Assembly (NCBI GenBank): GCA_035222895.1
Contig: JAVYIG010002120.1
Span: 124,001 to 188,000 of the forward strand
DNA from: Strongylocentrotus droebachiensis
Lineage: Eukaryota; Echinodermata; Echinoidea; Camarodonta; Strongylocentrotidae
Length of the DNA stretch: 64,000 nucleotides
Reading direction: 5' to 3'
Shown: positions 36,443-48,445 of the stretch, one piece after another
How the letters are laid out: every line of letters starts with the position of its first letter
How positions within the stretch are numbered: the first letter of the stretch is position 1
Notes under the pieces: generated by a model
What the model was told of the DNA's origin: nothing
Databases searched by the model: none
Seen by the model: only the letters and a program-made list of their open reading frames with translations
Translations under genes and position numbers: made by a program

Positions 36443-39400
36443 CTATTTCTTCGATATTGCGTAGAGTTCATTATTGACCATTTCATGCTCAACCTGGTCG
36501 TTATCTTCAGGATATCGAGGCGTTTCCGCCTGTCTCTGCACACAAGCAGCCGACCGCGGGAAACTGTCAATGTAAGCCCGGCAGTCAGCGTACGCATACG
36601 CATTTTCGGTGGCCAATGAGAGCCCTCGACTGCGCGTTTCCGCGCCACCCTCTTCAGTCAGAACATGGTAGAAACTGGATTCCACCATCGGCATGTTATC
36701 CCTGGTGTCTTCCACGATGGCGGGTTCTCCGTCTCTTCGAGTTTGTGTTTGTGATGTTGACTCGACGCTAGAGGGCTGGTGCACGCCGCTCATATTGCGT
36801 GGAGGAAGCCGAGGCTGATTGTTGGTTGTATGTGGGTCATTGGGAGGGCGCTCTTCGCTATCTTGGGATGGAGCATGAGCACGCCATCTACGGGAGTGAT
36901 TGCGAGGTGAGTAGACCACCCGACGATCACCCTTTCTAAATTGTATGAATGAAAACGGAAGAAGAAGGGAAGAAGAGGGGAAGAGGAAATGGTATTATTT
37001 TGTAAATGTGGGGGGGGGGGGGGAATAAGTTTAAACAAGAAATCTTTGCAAAGATCAAATCCCTTAAAAGTAAAATGTACAAAGAATTGAAATTGTAATG
37101 TAGCTAACGACGTAAAGGCAAATACCCTATTAATCCATGTCCTAACTTTTTAACATGCCGATTTTAAGTTATATGATTATCAATTGGTGCCTGTGTGATC
37201 TCCACACCATCAACATTGACAACTTGGCAAGTATGACGTTTTAACTTCGGTTCTCTATATATCGCAAATAAATTATTTCTGAATGACATAATGAGTGGTA
37301 ATCGGTCATTGTAGTGTTTGCGAATAGCAAGGCGATGGAGCAGGTTATTGGGATTTACTAAGGTTGATTTTTCGAAAGTATTTACGATCGCGTTATTAGT
37401 GGAAATACCTTAAACAAGCGAAGATGAAGATTAAGACTATGATGACAGCTGAACCTATTCCAGCAGCAATATAGATTTGAGTACGAATCAATGGTGTTCG
37501 TACTTCGTCCGTTCCTTTCGGAAGAAGAGATGAAACGAAAAGAAAAAATAAAGATGGTTTGAAACGTGTTTTTCCAGGTACACTGTATTTTTATTTATCA
37601 TGTACGCAATCTTTAAATAAGGCACCAATAAATACAGCGCATTACTTATGCAAATCAAACACAAATAATATGAATATATAATATAAATACAAATTGTCTT
37701 TACTATGACATTGGAATGACAGTATTGCAGAAGAGGCCAGACATTTTTGTGGTTGTAGTTTTTTGCCCCTATTAGAGATTTGCAAGCCCTCAACAGCTTA
37801 TTTCAAATATTGTATAAAGCAGCAAAATGCGATCTTTGTGTACACTAGTTTCAAAGCAAAAGACTATGTGGTATTCTCTCCATGAGTGAACTTTGAAGCC
37901 CTCATTATGTGCGAACCAAATGGGGTGAATTATAATGCAAGTAGCAAAATTCAAACTTGGAAATAGATTGACTTTAATTTGTTTAATAATTAATATTTCA
38001 CACTAATTAAACTAATCGGTATTACATTTTTGTGTGATGCAAAAACAAAGTATTTGGCGTATACATACCACCAGTCGCGCCAGTAGTATTCTGAATGCAC
38101 TTGTTCTTCGATGTTTTCACTGTTTTTACTATAAAGAGGTGAAACAATAAAAATTATGCAAGAAAAATACTTAATATTCATGTACACTCTGATTTCACCC
38201 CATTTTTTCATTCGTTCCCTTCTTTTCGGTGTGTCTATTTATAACTGAGTGGATGTTTGTTCTTTCTTTTCCTTTATTTGTTCTGTATATCCATACACTT
38301 GTATACATAATTATTTAAAATATTTGAGATGTATCCATTAAATGCAAAAAAGGAATAAATGAATGAGTTAACAATAGAAAAGAACAAGTCGGAAAGAGTT
38401 TGTACTGCATTAGACAAAGTATGCAAACAAACAAAAAGTAAGAAAGATAGAATATACTTTTTCAAGGCTTTATTAATCGACTATGAAAAAGTGCTTTGAC
38501 TCTGATTTTGACAGGATACAGGGACGAGTAAGGTACAATAACCTAAATGTTATCTTAGAATAGTGCTAAGAATAAAATAAATGGTATAATCATATTTTAG
38601 GCATTTTTTTCACTATTAAAGAAAAGCCTTTAAAGAAAACGATGAAAGCATGAATGAAAATATCATCTCATTAAATAAGAATACATAACAATCCAAGAAT
38701 GAACAGATTATAGCATTATTAAAAGGAATTCCTCTCTCATTTTTCCCCAAAACATGACACATCCTACAATATATATTTATTAGATTTTTCAGTAAGTGTA
38801 ATTTGTTGTGTCTATTTAATAAATTCACAATGTATAGTTATTGTAATAATTGTCACTGAAAATATGACGGAAACCACATAATAATAGTACCGATAACAAT
38901 AATGATGTTATTTAAACATTAACAAAATAATTATGTTATTAATAGTAATAATAACAATAATGATAATAACATGATACAATTGTGTTATACAACAAATGTC
39001 AAAAAAAATAGTTGTATATTAAGTTGTAATAAGTAGTGGTAAGTTATTATCATAAATACTATTATATTTATCGTCCTCCTAATTATCATCACTATTATTA
39101 TTTGTATTTTTGTATTACTGATTTTAATATTTTTTTCTAATATCACTTATATTATTACAACAATAATTTGCTTTTTATCATTTGCTTATTATCAACAAAG
39201 AATATTATTGAAATGTAAGGAATAAGAACATGCATGGTTCCTAAAATAATTGTGTACATCTTTTCATCATCTGATACAAACATTGTATATGGTGTATAGT
39301 GCGTTTTAGTTTTCAAATAGTTCCCTTTACATTTTTACAATTCTCAAAACAAGCAGATATGATGTTCTTTGATAATGTCAGTAATTCTTCCATGTACCTA

Positions 39401-40256
39401 TATCACATGATTAAAACTGTTTAAATCGTCACTTTCTATCAGCATGTCGGAATTGAAGGCTTACCAACATAATACGATGCGTCGGCAAAACCTCCGCAGA
39501 ATCTTTCCAAATTGGGTATACAGGGTAAGCCACAGAGCGCGTCGTCCATCCGCTTGGCAAGACATCTCTGCTCACAGGAACAAGCACACTCTGTTCTGTT
39601 GTACAATGCTGCAATATGAAATCCATTTTCTGTACACGTTGCTGTACAAGTGTCTGGTGTTGTTGTGTTTGATGAAACTTCGTGGTAGTCGACATCCAAG
39701 CAGTTTTGAGGATAGCAACCAATGTAATCACCATCTGAAAAAGGTGCAACATTTACATGAAAAATGTAGTTGTAAAATGTATGGTGATGATGGTGATGAT
39801 AGTGGTGTACTTTGGCACATAGGCGATACTTCAACGGACTGTATATTACAATGTACAGGGTGCGATTTCATGCCAGACTGGACATGACACATACATTTGC
39901 TGCACTTAACCCAGGTGTTGTAAGAGTGGAGTGGTACGATTAATTGTTACTTGTATGCACTGAGCACAGCGGCTGCAAGAGCTAAAGCTGGGATAATATT
40001 TAAAGTTCCATGAAGGCGCATGCTGTGATATGTACTGAAGGATGATAATAAAGGTAATGATAATCTAACAACATATGATAGATTCAAATCAAAATGCCAT
40101 AAATTGATAATCTTCATTTCCAATGTAGTAACAACAACAATTACCTGTTGCCTTTCTTTCATCCAAATCATTCGAAGGTTGAGAAGCCGTAGTGTTATTA
40201 TCACTACTGAAAGACATCGGTCTTAACAGTAGGCAGAGCACCAATATTCCATACAT
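36443..40256 (-). CDS. WSC receptor B3 (intact, ITIM-like tail)
   Basis: Five exons: signal 40145-40256, WSC 39465-39734, linker 38069-38128, TM 37409-37514, tail 36443-36935; 346 codons plus TAG, phases 1,1,1,2. The MYGILVLCLLL start matches the paralogs; an in-frame ATG at 40277 would add seven residues. WSC domain (38-127): DGDYIGCYPQNC, TCTATC, ECACSCEQRC, CGLPC, 11 Cys, sequons NTT and NRT. The linker (128-147) has one Cys. TM about 161-182 (IYIAAGIGSAVIIVLIFIFA). The tail is Arg-rich and then Tyr-rich. ESSFYHVLTEE (Y272) fits the ITIM consensus [SIVL].Y..[ILV]; ELYAISKK (Y341) is near the end. Role inferred: cell-surface recognition, perhaps of glycans, with inhibitory-type SH2 docking. 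Together with B2 it is the best model for the family. Confidence 0.9.
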
Positions 40257-40470
40257 TCCTATATCCATATCGAACATATTCTAACCAGCTATCCACTGCT
40301 AGCGGGAAACAATGTTATTGGTTTGACGGACATGTATGTGTACTGTCCAAATCATGGAACCGTAATATCTCAAAGCACCGTATTATTCAGGTGTGCCATA
40401 GCTCTATAAATATGGCGATACTAAAACACCACGTGATTTGAATCAAATCACTTCATTCAAAACGGTCTTT
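40257..40470 (-). promoter_or_regulatory. Conserved 5' flank of B3 with E-box
   Basis: Aligns with the B1 and B2 5' flanks. CACGTG at 40430-40435 lies about 175 bp upstream of the start codon. A TATTTATAG sequence on the minus strand near 40406 could serve as a TATA-like element but is not kept in B1 or B2. Confidence 0.4.
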
Positions 40471-40796
40471 AAGCTTTGATTTATCCTTTGCGAAACCACA
40501 ATAATTAATTATTGATCTTCACAGCTCACTTTCGACTAGGATATAGTGTATAATGTGTGGTAATTGATACTAATAGCTCTGATTACACCTAGTCTGTCGT
40601 CACGTACTCTAATATCACTGTTTACCGAACATCATTACAGTCATAAACCCAGCACAACTCTGTCAATCGCCGGCTGAGGAGCTGATCCAGTGGATTGACC
40701 ATGGAGTGCAGTAAAAAGTGGAGTCTACAAGGTCCCACAGTTCCAATACTATTTCATGAACTACGATTGACAAGGGTATGTGCCTGCAATTAAAAC
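40471..40796. other. B3 upstream spacer, no gene seen
   Basis: Shares TACTCTAATATCACT with the B1 and B2 flanks near 40.6 kb, then unrelated sequence up to the hAT-like MITE. Confidence 0.4.
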
Positions 40797-41058
40797 CAGT
40801 GGCGGATCCAGGGGGGGGGGGGGGGGGGTGGGCACCCCTTCCCCCTTGAGAAAAAAAATCATGTAAAAACACGTGATTTTTACCTGGCGCTCAAGGGGGG
40901 GGGGGGGTGCACATTTTTAAATTTTCGAGGACCAAAACAAAAAAACAAAAAAAGTGCTTACCACCCCCTCCCCCCCCCCCCCCCCGATTTTCAAATTTTC
41001 GGGAGCCAAAAAAAAAAAAGGTGGACCCCTCCCCTGAGAAATCCTGGATCCGCCCCTG
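40797..41058. mobile_element. hAT-like MITE, 262 bp
   Basis: Starts CAGTGGCGGATCCAGGGG and ends GGATCCGCCCCTG, with a perfect 8-bp target duplication ATTAAAAC (40789-40796, 41059-41066). An 8-bp duplication with CAG...CTG termini is typical of the hAT superfamily. The interior holds several G- and C-runs and fragments such as TTTTCGGGAGCC that recur in the 59.59-59.77 kb element. No coding capacity. Confidence 0.85.
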
Positions 41059-41066
41059 ATTAAAAC

Positions 41067-42103
41067 TACAGCCCACGAAGTTTTGAGTGTGTAGATTGTT
41101 AGTCATAGTGCATGCACAACTCTTATACTACAAACAATTCAAGGTGTACTGCACCCCATAGACCATGTACTATGGGTGCCAATGTCCCATTTTTGCCTGC
41201 TTCCATACACCATGGACAAAATTTGTTTGGGCTCACGGCTTTGTGGATTTGTGTTAAAGTGTCATATTGAGTCTGTACATTCAGACTAAATGACTGTGTG
41301 GCTTGTCCATTGTTCTCTTAGTCACGTGACTGAAACAGCTCTTTCATTTTACTTCATACTTGCACTGATTTCTTTTTCTAAAACTCCTTTTTTCAGGAAG
41401 TTCCTCTTTAGCTAAAAATATCAACATTTCTGCAGTAATTGCTTTTTCTCTCTTTTCATGGAATAGAGATGCAAACGATTTATATTGCTCTGACCGTCAA
41501 CAAAAGTGATAACGAAATCGTTTTTGAGTAATACCGTGTAGTTTCCATTCGTATGACTATGGCAAACAAACTGAGCATAACAAGGTACAAACACCATTTG
41601 AAAAGTACTGAAACGGTTTTGTATCTGTACTAAACGGGTGTGTGTTATTCATTGCTCTTAAAGTGTGTTGTAGAAGGAACTTGACGGATTTAGCATAACT
41701 CATGTCATTAAATTACAACCGTACAAGAAAACGCTTCATTAGCTGAATTTAGGATATCGATTCTGACATTATGAAACAGAAAGCCAATGTAGAAGAATGC
41801 TAATTTATTTGTTCAAGGCATACACGTGAATAAAAAAATATTGTCTTTCACAGGAAAAGACGGCTAACTTATTCAAAATGAGATTAGAAAACCTTGACGA
41901 TTGAACAATAGATTGGTTACCCTCCCGATTTGAATTTACATGACTGTCATCGGAAGTTAACAATAATCAAAATCTTTGCCTTCACAAGTGATCCGTAAAT
42001 CTAATGTCGTTAATAACGGCCATTTTCGATGAATAGTACAAAAGATACCTTTCATACAACATTTATTAAAAATAAATAACATAAATTAAACAATGTGCCT
42101 GCA
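41067..42103. other. B3 upstream spacer, no gene seen
   Basis: About 41225-41330 matches 13730-13815 (upstream of B1), including CTCACGGCTT and AAGTGTCATATT. The rest is A/T-rich DNA with no exon or element I can recognise. Confidence 0.45.
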
Positions 42104-44654
42104 CACTCTAAAAAATGATGTGCTAAATCATGGGTGCTGGGTACAAATTTGCACCACACGTGCCAAGTGTAGCCCTTGGCGTGCATGCAGCGTTTGGGAA
42201 GCGATGACGAGAGGAAAAATGAGTGCTGGAAACACGTGCTATTCGAGAAATTACACCCGATGTGTGACCCTGCCTGTTTTAGCACTTGAAGAAACACCAG
42301 TAGTGCTGGCGCTCCATGCGCAGGCGCACCAGCATTCCAGGTGCTAACGCAGTGCTTCACACAAAAGAAATTCAAAGTAATTTAAAATTCAAATGAGGTC
42401 GCCACTCGGCTATAAAAGACCGGGGATCTGAGAAGGTATTCCTCTTTTTGGAGAATGTAAGGTCGAAGGAGATTGTGTACTATGTATAAAGAAAGTGTAT
42501 TGAATGTGTGTGCATAGTCCAGGTGCTAAGGCAGTGCTTCACACAAAAGAAATTCAAAGTAATTTAATATTCAAATGAGATAGGTCGCCACTCGGCTATA
42601 AAAGAGCGGGGATCTGAGAAGGTATTCTTTTCATTGCCTAATAATTCTGCTTGTGCATGATGATACCATTTCCAACATACATGGCAGCAAGACTACCACT
42701 GCATGTAATTGACATATAAATGTGCAATCTCAATGTAACAGTAAAAACTTCCCATTCGTTACCATGAGTGTGACATGTGGCGTCTTGAGGGGTATGTTTT
42801 AGGTGCTTAAAGTAGGCTGATAATGTTAGGGCTGTTTAACAGAAGGGTGAGTTTTCAGCACTACAGGTGTGATTTTGTGCTTGATGTTCGTGTGTGTTTT
42901 TTAGCACTATATTGGGTGCAAAAGTGTTAGCACTAGTAGTGCCGTTTTGGGGGCTCTAAAAGGGGTTATTTAAGAAATTGTATCGAACGAAGGGCGATAT
43001 AAATGGTTTACATTCATCAGTGACATCACGAGTTCGCGGCGGCTTCTCTTCTGTGATGACCCTTAGCGGCATCTTGAGAGAAAACAATAACATGCCGACA
43101 CCCTTTGAGTCAGCCGCGAGGCTTCTTTCATGTACGCGTATTTATAAACGGAATTTGCGCAAGGTATGTTTCGAATCTATATATGGAATTGTTTTAGCCG
43201 GGATGTAGTGGTTCCCACGGTGTTGGAGTGATAATCCTCATTCACCTTGAGTATTTTGTAGAGGATGGATGTAGACATTATTCGGTGGCAAATTAATTTA
43301 TTGGACTTTATTGAGGAAACATTGTAGTCGACAACTATTATACTTCGATTCCACATCGGATTTACAGAAGGGAACATTTTAATACAACTTGGTTCTTCAG
43401 AGTAATTATATACGGCGACGGGATTTTGAATTGTGTACATTTGGAGTTCATAACTGGTTAATTTTATATTAGCTACATAACTTTGTTAATTGTATCATCG
43501 CGTCGGGAATTATAATGCCGAAGGCTAAGCAGAAATCCAGGTGTTTATTGGTTTCCGGTGGGGGCCCCGATGATATTTATAACATGTACCCGCCTGTAAA
43601 GTAGGCATCTGTTCGCCTGTTTAATGCAGTGGAACTGTGTGTCTTCTTTGTATGCAGAGGGGTGTTATACGTATAGCCCACTTTGTGGTACTCACGGTTA
43701 AATTCCAAATGAGAAGGTAAACTCTGTCCGCCCTCTTTAATGAGGAAGCAGTGTCGCCTTTTTACGGGCTGTGGGGGGTTGTACACAAGTTCTCGTCTGT
43801 TGGTGGCCCTGATGCAGAGAGTACTTTGGATTGGACATGCCGGCTCCATCCAGTTTTTTCAGAGCTCAATATTTATTGGTTTCCGGTGGGGGCCCCGATG
43901 ATATTTATAACATGTACCCGCCTGTAAAGTAGGCATCTGTTCGCCTGTTTAATGCAGTGGAACTGTGTGTCTTCTTTGTATGCAGAGGGGTGTTATACGT
44001 ATAGCCCACTTTGTGGTACTCACAGTTAAATTCCAAATGAGAAGGTAAACTCTGTTCGCCCTCTTTAATGAGGAAAACAGTGTCGCCCTTTTACGGGCTG
44101 TGGGGGGTTGTACACAAGTTCTCGTCTGTTGGTGGCCCCGATGCAGAGAGTGCTATGGATTGGACATGCCGGCTCCATCCAGTTTTTCAGGTGCAGATAC
44201 TTGTATAAATTGATCAAAAGATTCGAAAATAATACCCGGGTCCTTCCCTGGGGCGGATTGGAGCAGTGTAACGTTTAAGTAAAAGTATTTTATATTCAAT
44301 TGGGAAAGTTTGTGTCGTAGTTGTTATTATTGTCATGATGTTGATATTCAGGGTAACAAGATTCCATCCTCTATTAAATCTCAAGTACCCGCAAAAACGC
44401 ATCCCGTTTCATTTTGTTACTGTGAATGTAATGCACTAGAAGTGTGGTTTTTGCGAGCTGCATGCGTCTAATAGCACCAGAAGTGTAAAAAGGCTTACAC
44501 TTAAAGTGTTTGAAGTAGCACTTGGACTGGTGTTGAATTATGGCACGTGTACAAGTGCTACTTTAGCACAATTTGGGCAGTCCCTATGCGTGCCCTTACA
44601 GGTGCTGCCTCCAAATCTTGAGGTGCTAAAATTAGCACTTGATTTTTTAGAGTG
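42104..44654. mobile_element. 2.55-kb terminal-inverted-repeat element
   Basis: The left end CACTCTAAAAAATGATGTGC and the right end, read inverted, CACTCTAAAAAATCAAGTGC match over about 22 bases. Subterminal DNA is full of GTGCT/AGCAC motifs, likely transposase-binding repeats. It contains a 110-bp block in two copies (about 42340-42450 and 42517-42630, with TCGCCACTCGGCTATAAAAG), a dispersed repeat (42985-43200) and a 328-bp-offset direct duplication. No transposase frame, so non-autonomous. Its presence largely explains why the B3-A2 gap exceeds B2-A1 by about 3.6 kb. Target duplication unclear (possibly CA). Confidence 0.65.
43544..44189. repeat. Direct tandem duplication, two units of about 316 bp
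   Basis: Unit 1 (43544-43859) and unit 2 (43872-44189) are nearly identical, each beginning TTTATTGGTTTCCGGTGGGG and ending GGCTCCATCCAGTTTTT. Only a few substitutions and single-base indels separate them, so the duplication is recent. It lies inside the 2.55-kb element. Confidence 0.9.
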
Positions 44655-45180
44655 CATGGTCACCATGTAACCGCAACCTACATACGGATGTTTGTTATCT
44701 GCCAACTCTTCTTCAATTGACCCTTCTTTCTCTTTCTCTCACACACACACGCGCGCGTACTGGCACAGACACACACACACACTCTCCCGCAAACGCACAC
44801 ACTTTCTACCCCTGCCTGTCTTAGACTTTCTCTTTATGTATAAAGATCGTCCGGTAGGAAGTAAAGACATATTGTTATCCTATTTTTACTCCTGGATTCT
44901 CTCAATGGCTTGGTAAAATGATGATCTTTCCTAACTTTAGGTCAAACCATTTTTCACTTCCTCTTTATTGTGCTGCATGGGTTTATATCATCATACATCC
45001 ACCACTCGCTACAAAAACACACACATACGCAATACACTCACAAACTCATACACAAAGATTTTATGAACACATTTTCGATTAAATTTTACTTTAAGATTTT
45101 TCTTTTGAGGCCGCCATCCTAGTCAAGCGTCGCTTTTGAGGGCGGTCTCCTTTACCTTTTCCACATATAGTTAGGATAAT
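44655..45180. other. Spacer with CA/CG microsatellite, no gene seen
   Basis: Homologous to about 22.5-23.0 kb. Contains a CA repeat with a GCGCGCG core (about 44740-44790). No exon recognised. Confidence 0.5.
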
Positions 45181-45692
45181 AAATCATAATGATATATTAC
45201 AATATAACAGAAATATTGATTCCGTTGTCATATGTATAAATGTAAATTATATTTTGGTGTGAATTTATTATTGCTTGCATATTTGTATTACACCATACGA
45301 GTACACGTTCTTTAATATTCAGCTATTGTACTTGGAAAAATGCAGAAATGAAATAAAATAAACGAATTTAATCGAAATAAAATGATGAGTTCACAACAAA
45401 CATCAGCGACAATTTGACATGTTTCCAACATGTATTTAATACATCATAATATATGTTACAATATTACAGAAATATTGAGTTCGTTATCATATGTATATAT
45501 GTAAATTACATTTTTGTGTGAAGTTATTATTGCTTGCATATTTGTATAACACCATACGATTACACGTTCATTATTATTCAGCTATTGTACTTGGAAAAAT
45601 GCAGAAATGAAATAAAATAGACAAATTAAATCGAAATAGAATAATGAATTTACAACAAACAACGGCGAAAATTTGACATGTTTCCAACATAT
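45181..45692. repeat. Two-copy tandem duplication, 260-bp offset
   Basis: Unit 1 (45181-45433) and unit 2 (45441-45692) share ATATTACAATAT, TTATTATTGCTTGCATATTT, CAGCTATTGTACTTGGAAAA and GACATGTTTCCAACAT. No counterpart duplication in the A1 spacer, so it is specific to this copy. Confidence 0.85.
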
Positions 45693-46190
45693 GTTGATAA
45701 AGATGTAGGTAATTAGAAAGCTAATGTAATATAAATCTCAAATTGGCAATCTTGGTGGGCTGTCGAAGTATTTGATGTCAACAATGATTATTTTTTGCCC
45801 CCCAAAAATAACTAGAGACCTCGTTACTATCCGCATACCTAAGACAGTTGAGACGCTATAAATATTTTGGTACCAAATAAAGCAGTTCTGTCTCAATTTT
45901 GAAAGTAGTTCGAAAAGGGACCTTCCAAGAAAATATTCGTCTGAGCGTGTATTGATGTTCTGGCGTCTCCCAGGTATCTATCCTATGACCGATCATAGTT
46001 AAACAAATTATTCAAATGATGTGTGTTATTAGAGTCTTCATAAACACTCGTAAGCGTATGTTTAGGCTGAAGCAAACTGATTTTAAAAGAATTCCGCGTC
46101 AATATTTGTATTTTATACACAATGAGATGATCATCTATCAAGGCCACTGCCCTGCTAGCACGAATGTGTTTGCGCATTTGGAAGGAATAT

Positions 46191-48299
46191 TTACTCGTAT
46201 ATTTTAGGGCATGTCGTTGTCCATTTTCGGACAATATACCCGTCTGCGTCTGTCATGCTGTCTCTATTAGAAACTTCTGCTCGGGATGTTCCTACTTTTG
46301 AATGCATGTACATATACTGGTGGTACTCATCAGGGTCATATCTCTCTCCATTTGCCTCCGCGGCCTTTAGATCGACGTCTGGTTGACGGTAAGGTGGGTT
46401 GCTTGTGGATTCGATCACGGGGGTGGGTTAGGAACTGGCCAATGATCGGCATCTGCGTAGATATGGGAATTGATATCGGCCGATAGATCCTGAAACGCTT
46501 TGTTCATCACGTCGGTACACGGGTAGCTGAGAAGTCTCGCAGCACTTTGAGGGCCCTCTTTGTTTTCGATATCTTCTGACTGGTTAGCCGTTGCTTGTAT
46601 TCGGAGACGTCGTCGTGTGAAGTGGCCTAAAATGACTCCAGCAGGTAATGCGACGCAGAGGGCAGCCACAGCAGAGATGATTACTGGAAGTCGACGGGTC
46701 ACCTCAATTGTTACGTTACCTTGACGGACTAGGAAATATAAACAAACAAAGCAATATATTTTAAACGCTATTAGCCAAGATCGTATGAAAATATAGTCTT
46801 TATTCTTGAAAAAAAAATCAATAAAAACGAAAAAGAGATGTATACTTCGATCAAATTAAAAGTATTGAGAGTCACATGAACAGTGTCACATGAACAGTTT
46901 CAGAACCATAAAACTTACCGCCTTTTCCGTGATCAGTCGTTGTTTCGCCGCATTTGCCATCCGATGGGTCAGCAAACACTACAGCAAAACAGACACCAAT
47001 ATGTTAACTTTTTACATAACATACAATAACACCATCCTAACTTTCTCTAGGCGGATATTGTAAATTGCCTTTATAAAAGAAACACAATAACTCCTCAGTA
47101 AGCCCGCCAAACCGACCCAAGTCCTAATCTTGGCCACTCGCGAAACCCTACATTTTGTGTTGGTCCTTCTATTTGTGGTATTGGTGTCAGTGAGATATGA
47201 AGTATGCGAAATAAAACTTACCGGCATAAACAGATGCTCCACCATAACCACCACAAAATGTTGTCAAGTCCCCTCGGCAGGGCAAGCCACAGCTCTTGTC
47301 TTCCAGTTTCTTGTTCATACAGGTCTGTTCATTTTTTGCGTTCGGGAGGGGGTGGGTCTGGTTAATAACTCATACTAGAAAAACGCTATGACTATTCTGT
47401 AAACCCGCCAAACCGACTCAAGTCCTAATCTTGGCCAATCGCGATACCATACATTTTTCGTTGGTTCTTCTATTTGTGCCATTAAAATATACGAAATATA
47501 ACTTACCGACATAAACAGATGCTCCATCATAACCACCACAAAATCTTGTCAAGTCCCCTCGGCAGGGCAAGCCACAGCTCTTGTCATCTAGTTGCTCGTT
47601 CGTACAGGTCTGCTCACAGGAGCAAGCACATTCAGTCCGGTTGTGTATTGCAACGTATGAAAACCCATGTTCTTTACAAGTTGCAGTGCAGGAGTCGGGT
47701 GTGATGGACTCTGAGATATTGATGACGTAGTCGAAGTGTAGGCACCCTTGAGCAAAGCAACCGATGTAATCACCATCTGTAATTTTAAAGAAACAAATTA
47801 TATCTCTGAAACGACTAATACTTAAGGCAATAATATGATGCATAATTCATTGCTTTAGAATATGGTACTCTATATCGCGTGCTATAACCATTTGTAAAAA
47901 AAAAAACGTTTCAATTTTATAGAAATTCATACATTGTCACAATAATTATTGTTAACTAATTCATCCGATGATGTTTAAAGATTAAATTCCCAAAATGTGA
48001 CGAAAATTACAAAATGAAATACATCTTTAAAAAAGTCGTTTAATTGCTAGTTTTAGTAAGCATAATACAATATAATTAAAAATAGTAGATTGTCGCGCCG
48101 TTAAAAAGCATATTGTCACCAAATGTATAATATAAGATTTGAAACTCAGGTAGCTGATATGTACTTTAACAAAAGGATACTTACCTTTAGCAGATCTCTC
48201 ATCTAATTCGTCTGCAGTAAATGTGGCATTTTCATCACCTATAATACCATTTACACTTAGGCTTAATAGGGAAAGTATGAAAAGAAGAATTTCAAACAT
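46191..48299 (-). CDS. WSC receptor A2 (tail frame broken in a C run)
   Basis: Signal 48185-48299 (MFEILLFILSLLSLSVNG), WSC 47507-47776, linker 46919-46978, TM/tail from 46728. The WSC domain has 11 Cys (DGDYIGCFAQGC, ECACSCEQTC, CGLPCRGD) and sequons NIS and NRT. The linker has one Cys (DGKCGE). TM about residues 162-185 (LPVIISAVAALCVALPAGVILG), then HFTRRRLR. The open frame stops at TGA (46415) after PNPPP, giving 252 residues. One extra C in the preceding C5 run would join it to a downstream frame (46191-46418) rich in tyrosines (EYHQYMYMHSK, DADGYIVRK). So either a true frameshift, a homopolymer sequencing error, or an unseen intron. A partial second WSC exon lies in the next intron. Confidence 0.78.
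47085..47331 (-). repeat. Partial duplicate of the A2 WSC exon and its 3' intron flank
   Basis: Matches about 47397-47618. It keeps the second half of a WSC exon (47222-47331; KLEDKSCGLPCRGDLT, FCGG, then a GTAAG donor), but homology stops inside the exon, so there is no acceptor and the first seven Cys are missing. Not usable as a full exon; a relic of a local tandem duplication. Confidence 0.75.
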
Positions 48300-48445
48300 T
48301 CTGACCCGTAAGCTTCACAATACTGTTTCTTTGATTAGGTTGTTGCAGTTGCAAAACTAGACACAATCCTATACCAATTTTGATTATTTATGAATATACT
48401 ATATCCTCTTTTTTGAAGCATAGATTCCTGCGATGATTTCTACAG
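48300..48445 (-). promoter_or_regulatory. Conserved 5' flank of A2
   Basis: Near-identical to 24981-25140 upstream of A1. Probably 5' UTR plus proximal promoter; no core element assigned. Confidence 0.4.

Noticed and set aside
39444..39887. 147-codon plus-strand open frame
   Set aside because: Antisense shadow of the B3 WSC exon; no domain on this strand and the exon on the other strand has splice sites, phase and paralogs.
42052..42375. 107-codon minus-strand frame with hydrophobic stretches
   Set aside because: Lies on the terminus of a non-coding inverted-repeat element and has no recognisable domain.
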